NCBI GenBank assembly: GCA_003506095.1
Contig: DNWZ01000406.1
Location: forward strand, 1 to 6,666
Source: Planctomycetaceae bacterium
Lineage (GTDB): Bacteria; Planctomycetota; Planctomycetia; Pirellulales; Pirellulaceae
Reading direction: 5' to 3'
Length of the DNA stretch: 6,666 bases
This document shows, in pieces, positions 1-5,216 of the stretch (the first letter of the stretch is position 1; every line of letters starts with the position of its first letter). Below the pieces are notes generated by a model. It was given only the letters and a program-made list of their open reading frames with translations, was not told where the DNA came from and ran no database searches. Both the position numbers and the translations under genes were made by a program.

Positions 1-549
1 ACTGATCGCCCCGTGGGATTCTCTGGTATAAGCGTTTTCAGGCAGAGCCTAGCATATTTCGACGAATCAACATTTTCACTCACCGCTAATGTACCATACG
101 CTTGGCAACCGCTGGGCGAACAACAAGTAGTGGACCTGAGTGGCGGTCGGCAGGGCATTCATGTACTCGGAATAGAGGAGTCCAACCAGGTCGTGTCTTA
201 TTTGCATCGCGGGTCAATAAAGGGAAGCACTGTTGCGGAGGTCCTTGACGACTATGCAAGCCACATTCGCAAAACTACGGTCCTCGTTCTTGATAGTGCC
301 TCACCCCGCACTTGTAAGCTTATTCAAGACAAGCAGGAGGAGTGGGCGTCGCAAGGGCTCATACTTATTCCCCTGCCTGCCTACTCTCCAGAATTGAATG
401 ATTCTTAACGCACCTGGAAAGACCTAAAGTACACCAGGTTGCCGACTGAAGCGTGGAGAAGCCTGAAATCGATGTTTAAAGAACTGACTCGTATTTTTCA
501 AAATCTCGGTCGAATGGTGCTAATGCCTTCAATCCAGGGGATTGTTTAA
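1..549 (+). pseudogene. IS630-family transposase, 3' part, broken by a stop at the catalytic Glu
   Basis: This is the C-terminal catalytic half of a DDE transposase of the IS630/Tc1-mariner type, which cuts and joins DNA at TA targets. The frame is already open at base 1, so the gene enters from outside the window. The first catalytic Asp is in YFDES (codon 61-63) and the second in LVLDSAS (codon 292-294). The hallmark LPAYSPELN then leads to a TAA at 406-408, exactly where the family has its third acid (N-x-x-E). After the stop the same frame continues with an equally family-like stretch (WKDLKYTRLPTEAWRSLKSM, then FKELTRIFQNLG) to a second TAA at 547-549. A single base change (GAA to TAA) would explain the stop. 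The enzyme is almost certainly inactive. A GTG at 13 is only an internal codon. No terminal inverted repeat could be identified because the left end is outside the window. The family call is firm. Confidence 0.88.
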
Positions 550-1024
550 AATGATATCCCGAAACAGACGTGTCGGGTTGCTTATCTTGATGCAATGAAC
601 GCAGGGATGCGCCTGTTGAGGGGCCGACTTTTCCGAGGCAAGGGCTGGAACCCGTCTGTCCATAATTACATAATCCGTTTTTCAGATATGGATGCTCAAA
701 TGCGTATGTGTGGCACTCAAAGTGGAGAGCTGGTTGGCTTGCATCATACGCGGGAAGATGCTTTCGTAATTAATGAAAACATTGAATTCTTAACAAGGCA
801 ACTCATTTGGCGTTGTTCACCTGTATGACCACCACCCAGCGTTTTCTGAAACGGTTAAGAAGTGGCTCTATAGAGTACTGTAATAAAGTATCGTTGCCGA
901 TGTCATAAGTTGAGCATTGCAAATGCCATACCTGAAGATGCGTGCTTGATGTCGAGAGGTTCAACCGCCAAGGGAATACATCGCCGGAGAAGTTTTATTC
1001 GCGAGCGGGGCGAGCAGGCCTAAA
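550..1024. other. Gene-poor gap between the IS630 remnant and the polysaccharide genes
   Basis: No confident gene lies here. The transposase frame reopens directly after its terminal TAA and stays open from 550 to 828, with an ATG at 595 that would give 77 residues. The peptide (beginning MNAGMRLLRG) matches no family I recognise and no ribosome binding site precedes it, so it may be a relic or chance. A second short frame is open from about 937 to 1028 and ends in SRAGRAGLK, also unrecognised. A perfect 10-bp palindrome CTCTATAGAG at 866-875 sits in an AT-richer patch (about 850-895) that could hold the promoter of the downstream genes, but no clear -35/-10 pair is visible. The stretch probably contains debris from the insertion event plus the leader of the gene cluster. 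Confidence 0.45.
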
Positions 1025-1057
1025 GTGAGCTCTGCACAAACTTTTGATTGCAAAACA

Positions 1058-1993
1058 ATGAATTCAGTGCAGGTATGTTTTATAATCGTATGGTTCGGGA
1101 AATTACCATCGTGGATGGAATTCTTTTTCTTGTCCTGTGCGGCGAACCCAAAGTTTCACTGGCGAATTTTTACCGATGCGGATTGCGAAATTGCAGCACC
1201 AGGTAACGTGTTTTTTCACGCGTTCACCACAAGTGCACTTGAGTCGCTCGCGTCAGAACGTTTTAAATCGCCCTATAAGTTTTCATATGGATATAAACTA
1301 TGTGACCTTAAGCCGACGTATGGGCATTTGTTCTTTGACTACTTGAAGGGCTACACGTTTTGGGGGTACACAGATCTTGACCTTATCTATGGCGACATTT
1401 CTTCATTTGTCGACGATGCGATGCTTTCAAAGTTCGATATCATCACTGCGTCCGAGCGAATTTTAGTTGGACATTTCACTCTAATTCGTAACCGTGAAGA
1501 CCTCTGGCTGTTATATACGGAATGCGACGGGTATCTCGCAAAACTGCAAAGCTTTGATTACGAAGTCTTCGACGAAAACGACTTTGCGGTGCTTGTGAAA
1601 GCAAAGGCCACGGACGGAAAGCTTTGTCTTTTTCAAGAAAGCATTCAGACCGATGACTGCATTATTTGGTGGGCAGGGCGGAGTCATTTCTTGATTCTAT
1701 GGTGGCGAGGGAAATTGATCGACCTGTTCTCATTACGCCGACTTAGTTACTTCCATTTCATTCAAAGTAAGTACAAGCCTTTTTTTAAAATTTCAAGAAC
1801 CTCTGATTTGTGCGGAAGCTTCTTTGTGGATATCGATGGTGTTCACTCAGTTCAGGGTGTATGTTCCCTATGGCGGTTCGTGGTTGCATTCGCTCGGACG
1901 TTGTTTTATACAATGCCGTGGTATCTCAAGAACGTTCTAAAGATAGTTCTTCCGAAGAACACGAGACTCAAAATACGAACGCTCATGCGGTAA
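1058..1993 (+). CDS. DUF6625-type glycosyltransferase
   Basis: This is a putative sugar transferase of the DUF6625 family, which is found in capsule, O-antigen and exopolysaccharide loci. It is 311 residues long from the ATG at 1058. The N-terminus has the family pattern of a hydrophobic strand followed by a WFGKLPSWMEFFFLSC-type helix and WRIFTDAD. Next comes YKLCDLKPTYG with the DxD-like motif DLDLIYGDI (about residues 106-114), the likely metal and nucleotide-sugar binding site. VGHFTLIRN (about 137-145) follows, then a region rich in Trp around DDCIIWWAGRSHF. The C-terminal 40 residues are basic and aromatic and may lie on the membrane. An in-frame GTG at 1025 would add 11 residues. I prefer the ATG because it directly precedes the conserved first strand, although neither start has a strong Shine-Dalgarno sequence. 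It is the first gene of the five-gene run, 34 bp before the next. Donor and acceptor are unknown. Confidence 0.85.
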   Translation: MNSVQVCFIIVWFGKLPSWMEFFFLSCAANPKFHWRIFTDADCEIAAPGNVFFHAFTTSALESLASERFKSPYKFSYGYKLCDLKPTYGHLFFDYLKGYTFWGYTDLDLIYGDISSFVDDAMLSKFDIITASERILVGHFTLIRNREDLWLLYTECDGYLAKLQSFDYEVFDENDFAVLVKAKATDGKLCLFQESIQTDDCIIWWAGRSHFLILWWRGKLIDLFSLRRLSYFHFIQSKYKPFFKISRTSDLCGSFFVDIDGVHSVQGVCSLWRFVVAFARTLFYTMPWYLKNVLKIVLPKNTRLKIRTLMR

Positions 1994-2027
1994 TGCGTCT
2001 CCCTCTGCCCCTTGCAGCGATAGGATC

Positions 2028-3029
2028 ATGTCCCCACTCGTTTCGATCATTATTCCAGCGTTCAATGCTTCGCGATTCATTCAGGATTCTGTACTTGCTT
2101 CAGTTCAGCAATCGTATGCAAAGCTAGAGATCATTGTTGTCGATGACGGATCCACCGATGACACGGTCGCTCGGATTCAAGCGATTCATGATCCCAGAAT
2201 TTATTGCGTATCCCAAGCGAATCAGGGGCAATCAGCGGCGATCAATTATGGCGTTTCAATTTCGAGCGGCCAGTTCATCAAGATCCTGGATGCGGACGAC
2301 TGGATTAATCCGGAACACGTTGCGTGTCATCTCGCATCTCTGGGGGGCCGCACGGATTGTATCTCGAGTTGCCGCTGGGGATATTTTGTCAGTGATTTTC
2401 GGACGCCCTTCGTCCGCCATGAGATCTCCGGCCGTAACTATGGTGATCCGATGGAGTGGATTGTTGATTCGCTCACAAAAGATGAAGGCATGATGGGCGG
2501 TTGGATGTGGCTGATACCGCGACAGGTGTGGGAGCGTTCTGGCGGGTATGATTCGCGTTTGAGTTTGAACAATGATTTCCATTTCAGCATCGCCACGCTG
2601 CTTGCTTCGAATGGAGTGTGTTTTGCTAAAGGTGCCGTGTACAGCTATCGCAAGAGATTGTCTGGTGCGTTGAGTGCCTCTAACGGCCGGAGGGCAATGG
2701 AATCAGCGTTTTTGACGACGGACCTTGGAACAAGGGCGCTACTTGACCGGGAGGACTCTGAACGCATACGTACCATTGCAGCCGATCGGTTTCAATCGTG
2801 GCTGTTTCACTTTTACCCTGATTTCCCTGATCTTGTAGAATCTGCCGAAGCTCGAATCTCAGAACTTGGGGGCAGTGCGCTGCGCATGCAGGGTGGGCGA
2901 ATGCTAAAGTTTTTGCGACCGGTAGTCGGCTGGAAGGGCGTTCGGCGTTTGCAGGCTTTCGCGTATCGATATGGCTGGAAGCACATCCTTGACCGGAAAG
3001 CCCGGCATCGATTGTCGGGATTAGAGTGA
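2028..3029 (+). CDS. GT2-family glycosyltransferase
   Basis: This is an inverting, GT-A fold family 2 glycosyltransferase of 333 residues. It transfers a sugar from a nucleotide donor to a growing polysaccharide at the cytoplasmic face of the membrane. It starts with the classic VSIIIPAFNASRFIQDSV strand and helix. VVDDGSTDDT follows (DDGS at 39-42, nucleotide binding), then NQGQSAAINYG and the DxD-bearing ILDADDW (DADD at 88-91, metal binding). GGYDSRLSLNNDFHF (about 172-186) fits the region that carries the catalytic base; the usual E/D-D pair appears here as Asn-Asp (N182-D183). There is no transmembrane segment, so it is probably a soluble or peripheral enzyme. The C-terminal 100 residues are basic and unassigned. 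The ATG is preceded by an AGGA only 2 bp away, a poor ribosome site. It lies 34 bp after the DUF6625 gene and 10 bp before the next gene. The family is certain; the sugar specificity is unknown. Confidence 0.93.
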   Translation: MSPLVSIIIPAFNASRFIQDSVLASVQQSYAKLEIIVVDDGSTDDTVARIQAIHDPRIYCVSQANQGQSAAINYGVSISSGQFIKILDADDWINPEHVACHLASLGGRTDCISSCRWGYFVSDFRTPFVRHEISGRNYGDPMEWIVDSLTKDEGMMGGWMWLIPRQVWERSGGYDSRLSLNNDFHFSIATLLASNGVCFAKGAVYSYRKRLSGALSASNGRRAMESAFLTTDLGTRALLDREDSERIRTIAADRFQSWLFHFYPDFPDLVESAEARISELGGSALRMQGGRMLKFLRPVVGWKGVRRLQAFAYRYGWKHILDRKARHRLSGLE

Positions 3030-3030
3030 C

Positions 3031-3034
3031 GGAG
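3031..3034 (+). promoter_or_regulatory. Ribosome binding site GGAG of the GT4 gene at 3040
   Basis: GGAG lies 5 bp before the ATG at 3040, immediately after the TGA of the preceding gene (3027-3029). It is the clearest Shine-Dalgarno signal in the window. It fixes the start of the downstream glycosyltransferase and supports translation of both genes from one mRNA. Confidence 0.6.
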
Positions 3035-3039
3035 TCGTA

Positions 3040-4176
3040 ATGCACAAGGAACCTTGCTTCGTTTTTTATCCATTCGTCGCTGCATTCGGAGGCATTGAAC
3101 GCCTTATCGTCGATCTCGCCTGCTTCCTGAACGGATGGGGACAGGATCTGACGTTGATCGCGTTTCGGAATACTGTCGATTTCGCGGCGTACGGTGCGGA
3201 AGGACTCAAGATCCAGACGTTGCCGTGTCAACGCAGCCTTCGTTCTGAAGTTTCTGCGTTGAGCAACTTTGCGCGGCAGCGCGAAATCAAAAGCCATCAG
3301 ATTCTGGCCATGGAAATGCGGGGAGCGATGTATGCCGGAATGGCGCTACCTGCGGGCTACAATTTGCATATTGCCGATCCTCCCAGCCTGTTGCCGAGTG
3401 ACTTGAGCAAATACTCGTTTTCGCTTGCACGGATTTATCCTGAGCAGAGGATCGAGTGCTCGCTTGCGATACGAGCACGCGGACAGTTCATCCACTGGCT
3501 CACTAGGCGTGGCGTCCGGAAGGCTGCGCATGCAATCACTATGACTCAAAGAAACGTTGACGAACTGTGTGCGGCGTACAGTGTTGATTTTGAGAAAGTT
3601 CCGCCTGGTGTTCGCATTCCTGATGTTGCCGCCAGGAAACCGGCGAGTAATGGGCAGGTCCGATTTCTTTCGGTGTGTCGCCTTGAATCGTCAAAACGAA
3701 TTGATGCGATCATTCGTTCGTTTGCAGAGCTGGTCAAAGAAAGTCGGTCGGATGCGCCTGGCGCGCGGACTCTGCGAGTCGTGGGAGAGGGGAGTCAGGC
3801 TCAGTCGCTGAAGGATCTGGCGAAGAGTTACGGTATTGACTCCCTCGTTGAATTCGCAGGGCTCGTGTCCGATGAAGAGTTGGAGCGCGCTTACGCGAAG
3901 TCCGATATCTTTGTCATGCCCGCACGCCAGGGATACGGGCTGCCCGGATTGGAAAGCCTGGCTCGCGGTCTGCAATTGATCGTCCATCGCGAATCCGGAG
4001 TTACAGAGTTCCTGAACAACGTGCCCCAAGTTCGGATTATTGATAACTTTGAATCGTCCCTGACCGAGGCAATGAGGCAGGCGGCGCGGATGGCCGGTCA
4101 ATCAACAGGCACTAGGCCGTCCGTTCCTACGAGTGATGAATGGGCTGCGCGGATCGTTCAGCTAGCCGGATGGTAA
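3040..4176 (+). CDS. GT4-family glycosyltransferase
   Basis: This is a retaining, GT-B fold family 4 glycosyltransferase of 378 residues. The N-terminal domain carries the acceptor-side glycine motif FGGIERLIVDLA (about 16-27). The C-terminal Rossmann domain begins at RFLSVCRLESSKRIDAII, where R214 and K219/R220 fit the phosphate-binding Arg and Lys. GEGSQ (249-253) and FAGLVSDEELERAYAKSDIF follow, then the donor-binding ARQGYGLPGLESLARG. In the usual EX7E motif the first Glu is here Gln (Q297), while the second (E305) is kept. HRESGVTEFL after it is typical of the family. Length is normal and the reading frame intact. It starts 10 bp after the GT2 gene behind a good GGAG, so the two are translationally coupled or at least co-transcribed. 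Role: adding one sugar of a surface glycan in the cytoplasm. The exact linkage is not readable. Confidence 0.92.
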   Translation: MHKEPCFVFYPFVAAFGGIERLIVDLACFLNGWGQDLTLIAFRNTVDFAAYGAEGLKIQTLPCQRSLRSEVSALSNFARQREIKSHQILAMEMRGAMYAGMALPAGYNLHIADPPSLLPSDLSKYSFSLARIYPEQRIECSLAIRARGQFIHWLTRRGVRKAAHAITMTQRNVDELCAAYSVDFEKVPPGVRIPDVAARKPASNGQVRFLSVCRLESSKRIDAIIRSFAELVKESRSDAPGARTLRVVGEGSQAQSLKDLAKSYGIDSLVEFAGLVSDEELERAYAKSDIFVMPARQGYGLPGLESLARGLQLIVHRESGVTEFLNNVPQVRIIDNFESSLTEAMRQAARMAGQSTGTRPSVPTSDEWAARIVQLAGW

Positions 4177-4269
4177 GCCGCAAAAAATTCTGAAATTATA
4201 AAATCCTTTAATGACTTTGCACCGGTGATTTCTCACGGCAACTCCGGGAACCGAGCATATGTTTAACTC

Positions 4270-5136
4270 ATGATCACACGAATTAAAGACCTGCTGATCC
4301 GCAATCGCAGCCTGCAAAAAATCAACTTTGCAGTCGCTCGGGGAGTTGCCGCTAGTTCGTTGCGTACGATCGACATAACTCGGCCCGCGTCCTGGGAGTT
4401 TTCCGGCTTTAGCCAGAATGGAGAGGATGGCATCCTGGATGTGCTGTTGCGACAGGTCTGTGAACCGAATCGTTACTTCATTGAAATCGGAACCGCAGAC
4501 GGGCTTGAGAACAATACGTCCTGGCTTTCTCTTGTGCATCGTTACTGCGGATTGTGCATCGAGGGCGATCCGAAAAAAAGCGAAGCGCATCGCAGCGTTT
4601 TCACGCCAATGAATTACGGTCTCACGTTTTTGAATCTGTTTGTCACGACCGATTCGCTCGAATCGATGACCTCCCAGACGCGTACTTTGGCTCCCGATGT
4701 ATTCTCCCTGGATATCGACGGAAATGACTATTACATCGCGAAAGCTGTTCTTGAAGCGGGATTCCGTCCGAAAATCTTTGTCGTCGAATACAACTCTGCA
4801 TTTGGTCCTGAGAAAAGTGTGACGATTCCCTACTCAAAAGACTTTCGAATTGGCTCATCCGATGCTGAACGATTGTACTACGGTTGTTCAGTGGCAGGAT
4901 GGAAATGCCTTTTCAAAGATCACGGCTACCGATTCGTCACCGTCGATCAAAATGGTGTGAATGCAGTGTTTGTTGCACCCGATGCTTTCCCGGTGGCGTT
5001 TCTCGATCAGGTTTCCGGAACTCATTTTGCCGAAAACTTTTCACAATTAACAAATCATCGGTCGGAGTGGCCACAACAGTATGCTTTGCTTCGTGGGCAA
5101 ACGCTTCACGAAATCAAAGCTGGGCAAACACACTGA
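4270..5136 (+). CDS. FkbM-like class I SAM-dependent methyltransferase
   Basis: This is a putative S-adenosylmethionine-dependent methyltransferase of 288 residues, of the FkbM-like kind common in polysaccharide loci, where such enzymes O-methylate sugars or cap chains. After a basic N-terminal segment comes FSQNGEDGILDVLL, then YFIEIGTADGLENNTSW (EIGTADG at 72-78), the glycine-rich SAM motif I. GLCIEGDPKK follows, with the acidic end of strand 2. SLDIDGNDYYI (D148-I-D-G-N-D153) corresponds to the motif IV region, and IFVVEYNSAFGP and a C-terminal strand (GVNAVFV) complete the fold. No signal peptide or membrane segment is visible. It follows the GT4 gene after 93 bp of AT-richer DNA (4177-4269), the widest gap in the cluster. 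That gap contains TTATAAAAT, which could serve as a -10-like element. No Shine-Dalgarno is evident before the ATG. The substrate is unknown, and methyltransferase activity rests on motif resemblance alone. Confidence 0.78.
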   Translation: MITRIKDLLIRNRSLQKINFAVARGVAASSLRTIDITRPASWEFSGFSQNGEDGILDVLLRQVCEPNRYFIEIGTADGLENNTSWLSLVHRYCGLCIEGDPKKSEAHRSVFTPMNYGLTFLNLFVTTDSLESMTSQTRTLAPDVFSLDIDGNDYYIAKAVLEAGFRPKIFVVEYNSAFGPEKSVTIPYSKDFRIGSSDAERLYYGCSVAGWKCLFKDHGYRFVTVDQNGVNAVFVAPDAFPVAFLDQVSGTHFAENFSQLTNHRSEWPQQYALLRGQTLHEIKAGQTH

Positions 5137-5216
5137 AACGCCAGGGAACCGCGTTCGGTTGTACGCTCATCCCCAGCAAATTGCATAAGTTCCCAGGAAA
5201 GCTCATCCAATCATTT

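Noticed and set aside
937..1028. Short open frame ending in SRAGRAGLK before the first glycosyltransferase
   Set aside because: About 30 codons, no ribosome site, no recognised family. It is mentioned only in the description of the gap.
1810..2127. Forward open frame of 105 codons spanning the end of the DUF6625 gene and the start of the GT2 gene
   Set aside because: It overlaps two well-supported genes in another frame and has no family features.
2680..3297. Reverse-strand open frame of 205 codons
   Set aside because: It overlaps the well-supported GT2 and GT4 genes across their junction, has no recognisable motif and is a composition-driven shadow.
4884..5216. Upstream extension of the last glycosyltransferase to an ATG at 4884
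   Set aside because: It would overlap 253 bp of the methyltransferase gene in another frame, and the peptide shows no glycosyltransferase features. The conserved first strand starts just after the ATG at 5217.
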